Notes under the pieces: generated by a model
What the model saw: only the letters and a program-made list of their open reading frames with translations
Databases searched by the model: none
What the model was told of the DNA's origin: nothing
Translations under genes and position numbers: made by a program
Part shown: positions 17,474 through 25,679 of the stretch, one piece after another
Numbering within the stretch: position 1 is the stretch's first letter
Layout of the letters: each line of letters begins with the position of its first letter
NCBI GenBank assembly: GCA_947258785.1
Contig: CAMYJT010000005.1
Coordinates: 90,993 to 123,273, forward strand
Origin: an uncultured Gammaproteobacteria bacterium
GTDB taxonomy: Bacteria > Pseudomonadota > Gammaproteobacteria > Arenicellales > JAANXG01
DNA length: 32,281 nt
Direction of reading: 5' to 3'

Positions 17474-18139
17474 TTATCCCGGCCCGGGCTCGATCTCGAA
17501 CGCCTGTACTTGCGCTTCACTCAACCCATAGCTCGCTATGGGTTTCGTTCCAGCGCGGCGTACAGACGCCCGATCTCTTCGCCAGCTTCCGGGATCCTTG
17601 GTGCAACGGCGTCGCGCGATTATGGACGGTGTGGGCATGAGGAGGTAACGCTCAAGTTCAACCAGCGCCAGCTCATAGACCTGCCGTTTAAAATCCACGA
17701 TATTTTCCAAAGCGCTCCAGTAATCGATCCAGCGCCACTCGTCAAATTCCGGCGACGCCGACGTATCCAGGCAGACCGTGGAATCGTCGCAGAGCATCTG
17801 CAATAGATACCAAATCTGCTTCTGACCACGGAATAAATCAGGGCGTTGGGCCCGCCGCCGGCGCCGGTACCGTTCGGGTAGATCGTACTTCAGCCACCCG
17901 TGGGTGCGGGCAACGATCCGCACGTGGTCGCGCTGCAATCCGACCTCCTCGTACAACTCGCGGAACAGCGCCTCCTCGGGCGTCTCGTCGGGACGCACTC
18001 CTCCCTGGGGAAACTGCCAACCATCATGCCCGCTGCGACGCGCCCACAGCACCTGCTTTTCGCAATTGCACAAGATAATACCGACATTTGGACGATAGCC
18101 ATCGTCCGCAACATTGTCGTCCGACTTGCACTTACTCAT
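17474..18139 (-). CDS. rppH: RppH (NudH), RNA pyrophosphohydrolase, with a C-terminal extension
   Basis: Nudix hydrolase that removes pyrophosphate from mRNA 5' ends and so starts 5'-end-dependent decay. From the ATG at 18139 it has 221 residues; E. coli RppH has 176. DDGYRPNVGIILCN opens the core, followed by WQFPQGGV and the Nudix box GGVRPDETPEEALFRELYEEVGL (written here as two parts: GGVRPDETPE and REL-EEVGL). GQKQIWYLLQ and EFDEWRWIDYW follow. A basic RYRRRRRAQRP stretch sits before GQKQ, and about 50 extra residues follow the usual end. An in-frame ATG at 18211 would lengthen the N-terminus. It is divergent from the HAD gene. Confidence 0.9.
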   Translation of the reverse strand: MSKCKSDDNVADDGYRPNVGIILCNCEKQVLWARRSGHDGWQFPQGGVRPDETPEEALFRELYEEVGLQRDHVRIVARTHGWLKYDLPERYRRRRRAQRPDLFRGQKQIWYLLQMLCDDSTVCLDTSASPEFDEWRWIDYWSALENIVDFKRQVYELALVELERYLLMPTPSIIARRRCTKDPGSWRRDRASVRRAGTKPIASYGLSEAQVQAFEIEPGPG

Positions 18140-18273
18140 CGGCGGTCCACGTTTCTCAGTTGGAATACATTTTTCCACGAAGCTCTGCTGGCCGCAATCG
18201 ATGCTGGACATTACAATGCTGCATCAAACAACTTCCCTCGCTCGTCGACGATACTCGATTCGATCAACCGATT

Positions 18274-18927
18274 GTGACCCTGGCGATTTTCGACCTCGAT
18301 AACACACTCCTGAGCGGCGACAGTGATCACGCCTGGGGCATGTTTTTGGCGGATATGAATATCGTCGATGCGGAGCGCCAGCGGCAGTCCCAAACCCGAT
18401 ACTACGCCGATTACCTAGCCGGAACACTGGATATTGACGAATTCTTACAGTTTCAGCTGCAACCTCTCAAGGACAATCCCCGGCACAAGCTCGAGCATTG
18501 GCGTATACGCTTTGTCCAAGAACGGATCTTACCCATGATCAGTGATCACGCCCGTGAGCTGATCAACCGGCACCGGCGTCTAAGACACACCCTGATGATC
18601 ATCACCGCCACTAATCGGTTTATTACACAGCCGATCGCCGACGAGTTCGGCGTCGACATCCTCATCGCAACGGAACCCGAAGAGTGTGACGGTCGGTTCA
18701 CCGGCCGGGTACGTGGCACCCCGAGCTTTCGAGACGGCAAAGTCCGCTTGCTCAAGGCCTGGCTGGCCGAACAGGGCCGCAATCTCACCGGCAGCTGGTG
18801 CTATACGGATTCACACAACGATCTGCCGTTGCTGCGGATCGTCGATCATCCCGTTGCGGTCAACCCGGACCCCCTACTGACCGCCGAGGCCGAACGTTGC
18901 GGTTGGCCGATCCTCGAATTTGCTTGA
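18274..18927 (+). CDS. HAD-superfamily phosphatase, SerB/CicA-like (subfamily IB)
   Basis: Phosphoserine-phosphatase-like hydrolase of 217 residues. All four HAD motifs are visible: FDLDNTLL with nucleophile Asp8 and Asp10, the motif II threonine in IITATN, the motif III lysine in RDGKVRLLKAW, and YTDSHNDLPLL for metal binding. The substrate is not predictable; true SerB is longer. The GTG at 18274 is the most likely start because it puts the first strand directly at the N-terminus. The divergent HAD-rppH pairing is known from Pseudomonas and supports chromosomal, not mobile, context. Confidence 0.87.
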   Translation: MTLAIFDLDNTLLSGDSDHAWGMFLADMNIVDAERQRQSQTRYYADYLAGTLDIDEFLQFQLQPLKDNPRHKLEHWRIRFVQERILPMISDHARELINRHRRLRHTLMIITATNRFITQPIADEFGVDILIATEPEECDGRFTGRVRGTPSFRDGKVRLLKAWLAEQGRNLTGSWCYTDSHNDLPLLRIVDHPVAVNPDPLLTAEAERCGWPILEFA

Positions 18928-18949
18928 AGCGGGCCTTTACTGTGCGAGA

Positions 18950-19291
18950 TCAAGCGTCTCCATGCCGTTCGAATTGTTCGCGGAACAGTTGCTCCAGCTC
19001 GTCGATGACCTCCGGGGCGGCCCGCCCCTGTATGATGTACTGACTCAACAAGTTGGAGGCCTGGTTCAACAACAACTGCGTGTCGAGCATGGGATAGGTC
19101 GCGGTCAAGCGTTTCATGGCCCCGATGACGCTCTCCGAGTCGGGCCGTGGGATGTCCAGACGCTGGACAATCTCCGCCGGACCATCGGCCGAGCGCTCAC
19201 ACAAAAACCGGGCGTAATCCAACAGTGCCTCCTGACGTCCGCGGTCCAGACGGCGAAACAAAGTCAGCAGCTTGTTGTCACGTGCGTTCAC
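18950..19291 (-). CDS. Small conserved-looking protein of unknown function
   Basis: I do not recognise a named family. It has 113 residues from a GTG start at 19291. The N-terminal half (LLTLFRRLDRGRQEALLDYARFL) looks like a helical segment reminiscent of DUF2281/VapB-type proteins. The C-terminal half contains PRPDSESVIGAMKRLTATYP and a long amphipathic helix ending EVIDELEQLFREQFERH. It is mostly helical, with no signal peptide, metal site or membrane segment. It converges on the HAD gene with a 22-bp gap. A role as a regulator or partner protein is possible but unsupported. Confidence 0.65.
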   Translation of the reverse strand: MNARDNKLLTLFRRLDRGRQEALLDYARFLCERSADGPAEIVQRLDIPRPDSESVIGAMKRLTATYPMLDTQLLLNQASNLLSQYIIQGRAAPEVIDELEQLFREQFERHGDA

Positions 19292-19365
19292 ACCACAATC
19301 TGTAACCAGTGACCGGTCCCCAAGCCGGGCGTTCGGCGGTCAAAGTTGTCGGCCGACTGCTAGAT

Positions 19366-20271
19366 CTAATTAGTAGAACTCGGCTCGCAGTGCTGTTCGG
19401 TAAAATTCAAAAACTCTTCCATTGCACGAAGTCTGAATTTTTGCCGCTGATAGACAATCGAGAAAGGCCGCATCATCGGCGGATCCAACGGCAGCGCGGT
19501 TAGCGTCCCAAGTTTGAGTTCCTTTTTGAGTGTCGATTCCGAAATGATAGTCACACCGAGACCCGACTCAACGGCGCTCTTGATGGATTCGGGGCTGCCG
19601 AACTCCATGGTAAGATCCAGATCGCTCAGTACCAGGGAATGTTGTTCAAGGTAGTCGGCGATGACGTCACGGGTCCCAGAGCCTTCCTCGCGGCAAATAA
19701 ACGGATAGGGCACGATTTCGCTGATGTGTATGGATTTTTTGTTCGCCAGCTTGTGGCTAGGGGGAACCACCGCCATCAACTGGTCGTTCCAACATACCCT
19801 GACCACCAAGTTTTTATTGGTCACCGGCGCCTCCACGATACCGACGTCGATTTCGTTATCCTCTACCATGTGCACGACACCCATCGTGTTGGAGACCCTA
19901 AGCCGGAGCTTAACGTCCGAAAACTTCGCCTGGAATTTGCCCAGTAGAGTCGGAATCCGGTACTCCGCGATCGTCGTACTGGCACCGATGACCAACACTC
20001 CGATCACGTCGCCGGTCAGCGTTCGCACCTGATTGTCCATCTCGTTGTAGAGTGAAATTATCCTCTGGGCGTACGTATATACATGATCGCCCGCTTCTGT
20101 AAGGCTGATTCTGTTGTGGGTGCGATCGAACAAACGGGTATTGAAATATTCCTCCAGCTGGCGAATTTGAAACGTGACCGCGGGTTGGGTCATGTGCAGC
20201 GCCTCAGCCGCCTTGGTAAAACTCAATAAGCGGGCAACGGTATGGAAAACTTGGAGGCGGCGATCAGCCAT
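19366..20271 (-). CDS. LysR-family transcriptional regulator (CysL/CysB-like group)
   Basis: A 301-residue LysR regulator. The N-terminal winged helix contains FHTVARLLSFTKAAEALHMTQ and the recognition region QPAVTFQIRQLEEYFNTRLF (about 29-48), followed by a linker helix. The C-terminal effector domain starts near GVLVIGASTTIAEYRIP, and its EEGSGTRDVI stretch resembles regulators of sulfur or selenium metabolism such as CysL. The target is not certain: cysG lies 8 kb away and no sulfur gene is adjacent. The start ATG at 20271 is 123 bp after the PilT-like gene. Confidence 0.9.
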   Translation of the reverse strand: MADRRLQVFHTVARLLSFTKAAEALHMTQPAVTFQIRQLEEYFNTRLFDRTHNRISLTEAGDHVYTYAQRIISLYNEMDNQVRTLTGDVIGVLVIGASTTIAEYRIPTLLGKFQAKFSDVKLRLRVSNTMGVVHMVEDNEIDVGIVEAPVTNKNLVVRVCWNDQLMAVVPPSHKLANKKSIHISEIVPYPFICREEGSGTRDVIADYLEQHSLVLSDLDLTMEFGSPESIKSAVESGLGVTIISESTLKKELKLGTLTALPLDPPMMRPFSIVYQRQKFRLRAMEEFLNFTEQHCEPSSTN

Positions 20272-20309
20272 GCGGTTGAAGGGATCTCTGCAGGCGTGAA
20301 TTGAATACG

Positions 20310-20325
20310 ATTATAAAGACTTTTT
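20310..20325 (-). promoter_or_regulatory. Possible -10 element and palindrome upstream of the LysR gene
   Basis: On the minus strand TATAAT lies at 20310-20315, about 40 nt before the LysR start codon. It is embedded in an imperfect palindrome with ATAAA/TTTAT arms, the kind of dyad LysR regulators often use for autoregulation. No clear -35 is present. Confidence 0.35.
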
Positions 20326-20332
20326 ATTGACA

Positions 20333-20374
20333 GGGCGAACGCCCGCCGACGAGCCGCACAGATCCCCTCGTCGG
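20333..20374 (-). terminator. Two hairpins downstream of the PilT-like gene
   Basis: A perfect 8-bp stem CCGACGAG/CTCGTCGG (20346-20353 with 20367-20374, 13-nt loop) is followed by the compact stem GGGCG/CGCCC (20333-20344). Both lie 20-60 nt past the PilT-like stop codon. No U-tract follows on the minus strand, so this could be a weak terminator or an mRNA-stabilising element. Confidence 0.4.
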
Positions 20375-20394
20375 TTGTTCGTATGGCGGTATGC

Positions 20395-21570
20395 TTAAGA
20401 AAAACCGTCCAGCTTCAAGCGCAGATCGGTGGCACTGCTGGCGTGCTGCAACGCCATTTCTTCGGTGATCTCACCGGCGCGGCACAATTCGAACAAGTGC
20501 TGATCAAAGGATAGCATGCCTTCCACCACCGACTCCTTCCGCACCAAGTCGGCGATCTCTTTGACGCGCAACGGATCGAGAATGAGCTCACGCACCCGTG
20601 AGGTAACCGTCATGACTTCGCAGGCCACCACCCGTCCTTCGCCGCTGGCCCGGGGCAACAATCGCTGCGCCACCACAGCGCGGAGATTCAGAGACAGTTT
20701 GGATCGTATGGTGGGCTGCGCTTCAGGCGGAAAAGACGAAATAATCCGCGTCACCGTCTCGGCGGTCGCCGGGGCATGCAATGTGGAAAAAACCAGATGG
20801 CCGGTCTCCGCGGCGGTCAACGCTGTCTCCATGGTGACCGGATCGCGCATTTCACCCAGCAGAATGACGTCAGGATCTTCTCGCAGTGCCGCCGTCATTG
20901 ACATCGAGAAGGTCGTGGCATCCACACCTAACTCTCGCTGCGAAATGATGCAACGCTGCTCGGAGAAAATGTACTCCACCGGGTCTTCAATCGTGACGAT
21001 ATGCTTGGCCGAATTGAAATTGATCTCATTGATAAGTGATGCGATCGTCGTCGACTTGCCAGAGCCCGTGGCGCCGGTCAATATCACCAGGCCGCGTTCA
21101 AATCGGTAAAAATCTCTTACAATCGACGGCAGGCGCAGATCTTCGGGAGACGGAATCTGCGTTTGTATCACACGCAGGGCCATGGCGATCGTGCCGCGCT
21201 GGAAGTAGGTGTTGACACGAACCCGGCCGATCCCTTTGAGGCCGAAGGACAGGTCGACCTGGTAATCGCGTTGCAGAATATCCCAGTGCCGCGGACTCAT
21301 GATGGCTTTTGCCAGGGCCTCCAGATCGGTAACCGAGAGCACTGGAAACTGGCGCAGAGGCCGTAAAACGCTGTCTATTCGGATTACCGGGTGGTTTCTG
21401 GCGCGTAAATGGATGTCCGAGGCATTCTGGCGCACCGACATCGCCAGGACGACGCCGATGTACTTAAGTGGATCCCCGGATTCACTGGACGGTTGGACCA
21501 CATTGGGCGCCGGTTCCCCGGTCACCACCGGCGATTCAGGAGGTTTGGCGTTTTCCATCGGCGGTCTCAA
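20395..21570 (-). CDS. PilT/PilU-family type IV pilus retraction ATPase
   Basis: Hexameric secretion-type ATPase that powers pilus retraction. It has 391 residues: about 35 variable residues, a PAS-like N-terminal domain (SDIHLRARNHPVIRID), Walker A GATGSGKST at 166-174, an aspartate box (TIEDPVEYIF), Walker B DPDVILLGE (232-240) and a histidine box (TGHLVFSTLH). The AIRNLIRE motif that is essential in PilT is replaced by SRVRELILDPLRVKEI, so this is closer to PilU or another PilT paralogue. No other pilus gene is in the window. GspE-type assembly ATPases are longer and carry a zinc motif, not seen here. Confidence 0.9.
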   Translation of the reverse strand: MRPPMENAKPPESPVVTGEPAPNVVQPSSESGDPLKYIGVVLAMSVRQNASDIHLRARNHPVIRIDSVLRPLRQFPVLSVTDLEALAKAIMSPRHWDILQRDYQVDLSFGLKGIGRVRVNTYFQRGTIAMALRVIQTQIPSPEDLRLPSIVRDFYRFERGLVILTGATGSGKSTTIASLINEINFNSAKHIVTIEDPVEYIFSEQRCIISQRELGVDATTFSMSMTAALREDPDVILLGEMRDPVTMETALTAAETGHLVFSTLHAPATAETVTRIISSFPPEAQPTIRSKLSLNLRAVVAQRLLPRASGEGRVVACEVMTVTSRVRELILDPLRVKEIADLVRKESVVEGMLSFDQHLFELCRAGEITEEMALQHASSATDLRLKLDGFS

Positions 21571-21720
21571 GTTGAGTGCGAAGTACGCGATGATAATTCA
21601 GTTCGGCCACGAGCCAAACCCGAATTGAAGGGAGTCCTATAAAGATAGCAACTGCCGCCGAATATGGAAGCCAAAATAAGGAGTTTCTGGGCAGCGCGTC
21701 CGCCGCCGCCCACGATCCGG

Positions 21721-22227
21721 TCACGGACAGCGGTCGGCCACTGACGGGACCTTGCCGACCAGCAGTAAAAACTGCTTGAACGGGTCCATATTGTTCATGG
21801 CCTCAAACTTGGGTCCGGAGAATTTGAGGCGAAAGGTCATCATCGCCCACATCGGACCATACTCGTTGTTACCCATTTCGACCCAACGGCTAGTTTTTGC
21901 ATGCATGATGTAATCAACGTCCAGATCCAGCTCGGTTTCAACGCCGCCACCGTAGACGCACATCGCTTTGCCGTCCTGATCGGCAATCTTGAGTTCCACC
22001 CTGGGGCTGTCTGCACAATCGGTACGGTAGAGTTGAATAATTTTCTGGCCGCGGTCCTTGTTGTTGGCGACCCACCCCGACGCCGCCAACTCGTCGGTCA
22101 ACATCGGTTCCGCATTCCACGCCGCACAGGCCTGAGTCGCCCACTCGGTGGACATCATGACCGTTTCCGCAGAGGCGGCCGTTACCCAAAACAGGGTGAC
22201 GACGCTACCCATCCACCATCTTTTCAT
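21721..22227 (-). CDS. Secreted SCP2-like (sterol carrier type) lipid-binding protein
   Basis: From the ATG at 22227 it has 168 residues; a GGAG ribosome-binding site lies 8 nt upstream. A signal peptide with cleavage after TAASA is followed by a mature periplasmic domain with four cysteines. The stretch GPMWAMMTFRLKFSGPKFEA, then DPFKQFLLLVGKVP, has the pattern of the SCP2 sterol-transfer fold, whose members bind lipids in a hydrophobic tunnel. The assignment is by pattern recognition and is moderate. It directly follows the FadL-type gene on the same strand, across 85 bp holding a hairpin, which fits a role in periplasmic handling of imported lipids. Confidence 0.7.
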   Translation of the reverse strand: MKRWWMGSVVTLFWVTAASAETVMMSTEWATQACAAWNAEPMLTDELAASGWVANNKDRGQKIIQLYRTDCADSPRVELKIADQDGKAMCVYGGGVETELDLDVDYIMHAKTSRWVEMGNNEYGPMWAMMTFRLKFSGPKFEAMNNMDPFKQFLLLVGKVPSVADRCP

Positions 22228-22267
22228 CGGCTTTACTCCGTGATTGTTGGCCATTCATAAAACGGAA

Positions 22268-22286
22268 GGCCACGATGAACGTGGCC
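22268..22286 (-). terminator. Hairpin terminator or attenuator between the FadL-like and SCP2-like genes
   Basis: GGCCACG and CGTGGCC form a perfect 7-bp stem with a 5-nt loop, followed on the minus strand by TTCCGTTTT. This fits a Rho-independent terminator after the FadL-type gene, perhaps leaky so that the SCP2-like gene is expressed at a lower level. Confidence 0.55.
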
Positions 22287-22312
22287 CCCGGGACAACAGC
22301 GCAGTTTACAAT

Positions 22313-23659
22313 CTAAAAGCTGTAACCCACGTTGACCTGATATTGGTACATGCACAGCTCGACCTGTTTACCCGGCGTGAACAAATCCGGACCCTTGACG
22401 CATTCTTCCGGCGCGTACATCAAAGACGCGCTGAGTTCCCGATTGCCGTTGAGCTGCTTGGAGAATCCCGCGGTGTAGTGCTGTTCGATCACCCCCGGCG
22501 CAATGATATTGAGGGTAACCTCTTGCTCATCGATCGGTTGGTCACCGAAACTTGCGCCTACCCGCCATGTCCAACCGCCGGCCGTCGGCCAACTGTATCC
22601 GGCCTTCACCACAGTCATGTCGTCCCAGCCGAACCCGAGATCGGCACCCAAACAACCCGGACCGCTGGCCCTGAGGGCGGTGGTAAACGGAATCGACGGG
22701 ATGCACTGCGTTGGCAAAATGGTAGAGGTATTGCCGACGGTGTCGACGTCAGTGTAAAAAATGTGCTGGACGTCGAGTGTGAATGTCCCCGGACCGGTCT
22801 CCCAGGCCACTCCGGCTTGCGCCGTCGCCGGTACATCGAACTCGCCGCCGTTGGCGAACAAGCCGGCGTAGTCTTCGAAGGTATTGCTGATCTTGGACTG
22901 GTACGAGGCCGCGAGGGTCACACCATCGGCGACCTGGCCCTGGATACCCAGCCGCAAACCGAGTCCGGTGTCGGAGTCGTAGCCCTGATCGGTGAGCCGT
23001 GCCGGGTTGAGCGAAAACGAACCGAATCCCGCCAACCCTTTCATTTTGATGCGCGAGTAGTTTAGCAGCGCGCCGATGCCCCAGGATGCCGTATCCGTGA
23101 ACTTCCGAGCATAACTGAGGTTGACGAACAGTTGCGCATAATCGACACCCGCATTGAGTATGGGGCTGCCGGGAGCGGCAGCGGCGCCGAAGGTCCCCAC
23201 CCCGAACGGCGAGTCCACCGCCCGCCAGTCGGTGTTCATCCCGCCGTTGCCGTACACAGCCAAGCCCACCGCACTGTTCTCGTCCAGCGGCCAGTTGAAG
23301 CCCAGGTCCGGTATGATGAACCAGTTACTCTTGCTATCGATTTCGTCCGTGGCGAACGGTGGAAAACCCCTCGGTGGTGGTGGTGACGCCCCTGTTACCT
23401 CATACGACCTGCGCGGCGAGAAGATCGCCACACCGACTTCATTACCGCGTCCCAGAAAGGCCAGACCGGCGGGATTAATGGAAGCTATCAAGGCATCCTG
23501 CGGAAACGCCACCCCGCTCCCGGCGATGCCGGTTTGCTTGGTGCCGAATCCAAGTGAGTACAATCCATTGGTCGCCTGTGCCGCAATTGGGACACACAAG
23601 CCAAGGATTAACACACCCACGCTCCCTGCGGCCCGTAGTACGGTGTTGTTGGTAGTCAT
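22313..23659 (-). CDS. FadL/OmpP1/TodX-family outer-membrane transporter
   Basis: Fourteen-stranded outer-membrane barrel family that passes hydrophobic compounds (long-chain fatty acids, aromatics) across the outer membrane. From the ATG at 23659 it has 448 residues, the normal length; GAGGG lies 5 nt upstream and favours this over a GTG at 23671. The signal peptide ends at AQA-TNG. The N-terminal hatch contains GTKQTGIAGSGVAFPQDA followed by NPAGLA, the family signature. The barrel ends in a C-terminal phenylalanine (VNVGYSF), the usual BAM recognition end. The substrate cannot be read from the sequence. Confidence 0.92.
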   Translation of the reverse strand: MTTNNTVLRAAGSVGVLILGLCVPIAAQATNGLYSLGFGTKQTGIAGSGVAFPQDALIASINPAGLAFLGRGNEVGVAIFSPRRSYEVTGASPPPPRGFPPFATDEIDSKSNWFIIPDLGFNWPLDENSAVGLAVYGNGGMNTDWRAVDSPFGVGTFGAAAAPGSPILNAGVDYAQLFVNLSYARKFTDTASWGIGALLNYSRIKMKGLAGFGSFSLNPARLTDQGYDSDTGLGLRLGIQGQVADGVTLAASYQSKISNTFEDYAGLFANGGEFDVPATAQAGVAWETGPGTFTLDVQHIFYTDVDTVGNTSTILPTQCIPSIPFTTALRASGPGCLGADLGFGWDDMTVVKAGYSWPTAGGWTWRVGASFGDQPIDEQEVTLNIIAPGVIEQHYTAGFSKQLNGNRELSASLMYAPEECVKGPDLFTPGKQVELCMYQYQVNVGYSF

Positions 23660-23901
23660 AATGGCCCTCACGTTATTCTTAATTGTCGAATAATGCGTCT
23701 AAGCGACTAACCGTAACACAATAAAGTACTCCATGAGCAATGCTTCCCTAGTTTTTTTGTAAACGCCCATAACATATTCTTATGAGTTCCAGCAGTCCGC
23801 CGGATACCACGTGCGGCGTCCATGGCATTCGACGTGTGGCGAGGATTTACTCAGGCGGCAGGCGGTCGTTATGATCGGTAGCCGCATTATCGGAGGCACC
23901 C

Positions 23902-24339
23902 ATGTCCGACGACACCGAGCTGAACCTGGCGAGCGGGATTTCCGCTTTTGAAGCCAAACACTTCACGCGGGCGCTGCAGTTGCTGTCGCCCCTAGCCGAA
24001 GCGGGCGATGCTGAGGCGCAGTACCGGCTCGCCATTATGTGCCAGAACGGTCTCGGCCTGGTGCGTAACGAATTGATGGCCCTCAAGTGGATGAAGGCCG
24101 CGGCCGAGCAGGACCTCGCCTTGGCGCAGCACGGCTTGGGATTTATGTACATGGACGGGGATTGTGCCGAACGGAACGGTGAAGAAGCCGTGCGCTGGTT
24201 TACCAAAGCCGCCGAGCAGGGGCTGGTGGGATCGCAAACCACCCTGGCCATGATGTACGAGGAGGGCCACGGCATTCCGAAAGACCCCGACAAGGCCAGA
24301 GCCTGGTACGCCAAAGCGCAGATTACCGGGAAGGCCTGA
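23902..24339 (+). CDS. Sel1-like repeat protein
   Basis: A 145-residue cytoplasmic protein with no signal peptide. It has about three Sel1-type TPR-like repeats with the signatures AEAQYRLAIMCQNGLG, ALAQHGLGFMYMDG and VGSQTTLAMMYEEGHG, each followed by a Trp-x2-Lys-Ala-Ala-type helix. Such repeats mediate protein-protein contacts. The ATG has a GGAGG site 6 nt upstream. It stands alone between the FadL-like gene and the VWA protein, so its partner is unknown. Confidence 0.88.
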   Translation: MSDDTELNLASGISAFEAKHFTRALQLLSPLAEAGDAEAQYRLAIMCQNGLGLVRNELMALKWMKAAAEQDLALAQHGLGFMYMDGDCAERNGEEAVRWFTKAAEQGLVGSQTTLAMMYEEGHGIPKDPDKARAWYAKAQITGKA

Positions 24340-24428
24340 GGCGCGGGACGTCATCACCCCCGAGTACGGGGATCTGGCCAGCGCAGGGTGCGTGGACTCC
24401 GCCACCACCGTGACCGGTCCCGCGGTTT

Positions 24429-25631
24429 TCAATTCAGCTGGATACGCTGTCCCCAAGGGACCTGCGCTTTGCCCTTGACGACCCAGACCACGGGATAGCC
24501 CGGTTCCTGGTCCGGAAACGTTCCCTGCGCATCCGTGAAATACAGTAACAGGTCCGGATGTAGGTGTCCCGCATCGAGCCAGTCGAACACCGGTACAAAG
24601 CTGGTCCCACCACCGCCGGGCAGGGCGTCGGGGGGGCTTAGCGGTTCCCACGGTTCAAACACCCACGGAGCGCCGGGCATGAGTTCAGTGTCGCAGGGTA
24701 GCAGCGTGACGCGCGCCTGCATCTGGCCTTTGATGGCGTTGACCTCCGACAGGAATTGATCCATTTCATCCTTACCGATCGAGCCACTGGTGTCGAGCCC
24801 CACCGCTACGTCGACCCTGGCGCTGCGCAGGCTCGGTAGGATCGCGTCGCCCTCACGCCTGGATGGCCGACCGTAGTTGAAATCCTCACGGCCCTGCAGG
24901 GTCATGTAACGCGCCAGCAGCATCCGCCAGGGCAGCTGCGGCTGCAGCAAATGATCCACCATGCGCGCCATGAGACCGGTAAGCTTGCCGGCCTGCATCG
25001 CCTGCTGGGCCGCTCCCGCCAGACGCTGCCGCCACTGCGTCTCCAAACGATCCTGCTCATCGGGGTCCAACCCCGGTGGTTGCGGGGCGCCGCTTGACTG
25101 CGGGTCCTGCGCCGCATCGTTGCCGCGACCCCCGCGGTCGTGTGGATCGGCGCGCCCGCCTTCCCCCGGCGGCCAGTCGCCGGGACGGTCGTCATAAAGA
25201 TGCCGATCCTGGGGCTCGCGGTCTTCGTCGTCCTCGATCAGTGGGTAGATCTCCTCCGCCGTCATGCCCTCGTACTCCTCCAGATACAAGGCGTTGGGTG
25301 GCGGGACCAATCCATCCTGGATCAACAACGGATTAACCGCGAAGTCGCAGGCGACGTCCCAGCGGTGTTTTTGCCTATGTTGGCGGCGCGAGAAGTGAGA
25401 CAGCGCGCAGTGCAGGGCCTCGTGTCCCAACACAAACTGCGTCTGCGACAAAGACAACGATTCGATGTAGGACTTGTTATAGAAAAAACCGCGTGCGTCC
25501 GTGGCGGTGGTGGCGCACCAACCGGGGTCGGCTTCGAACATCGGCAGCCGCAACACCAGAGCGCCGAGGAACGGTTTGTCCAGGATCAAACGCGTCCGCG
25601 CGGCACTCAGTTTAGTTTCGACATCGGACAT
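24429..25631 (-). CDS. VWA-like protein with N-terminal metallopeptidase-like domain (DUF2201 type)
   Basis: A 400-residue cytoplasmic protein. The N-terminal domain has a zinc-peptidase-like HEALH at 70-74. An acidic, proline- and glycine-rich linker (about 130-195) leads to a C-terminal VWA-like domain with a complete metal site: DTSGS at 280-284, Thr343 in GGTSF and Asp367 in TDAQG. Proteins of this build are paired with MoxR ATPases in many bacteria and are thought to act as a chaperone-like module. The MoxR gene lies 48 nt upstream on the same strand, so a two-gene operon is likely. The substrate is unknown. Confidence 0.88.
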   Translation of the reverse strand: MSDVETKLSAARTRLILDKPFLGALVLRLPMFEADPGWCATTATDARGFFYNKSYIESLSLSQTQFVLGHEALHCALSHFSRRQHRQKHRWDVACDFAVNPLLIQDGLVPPPNALYLEEYEGMTAEEIYPLIEDDEDREPQDRHLYDDRPGDWPPGEGGRADPHDRGGRGNDAAQDPQSSGAPQPPGLDPDEQDRLETQWRQRLAGAAQQAMQAGKLTGLMARMVDHLLQPQLPWRMLLARYMTLQGREDFNYGRPSRREGDAILPSLRSARVDVAVGLDTSGSIGKDEMDQFLSEVNAIKGQMQARVTLLPCDTELMPGAPWVFEPWEPLSPPDALPGGGGTSFVPVFDWLDAGHLHPDLLLYFTDAQGTFPDQEPGYPVVWVVKGKAQVPWGQRIQLN

Positions 25632-25679
25632 CGCACGCCGATCAATCAGTCGCGGAGACCACGGTTCAGCATCGCCGGC

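Noticed and set aside
21536..21724. 62-codon minus-strand frame with a hydrophobic stretch between the PilT-like and SCP2-like genes
   Set aside because: It overlaps the PilT-like start, has no ribosome-binding site, and resembles no known protein.
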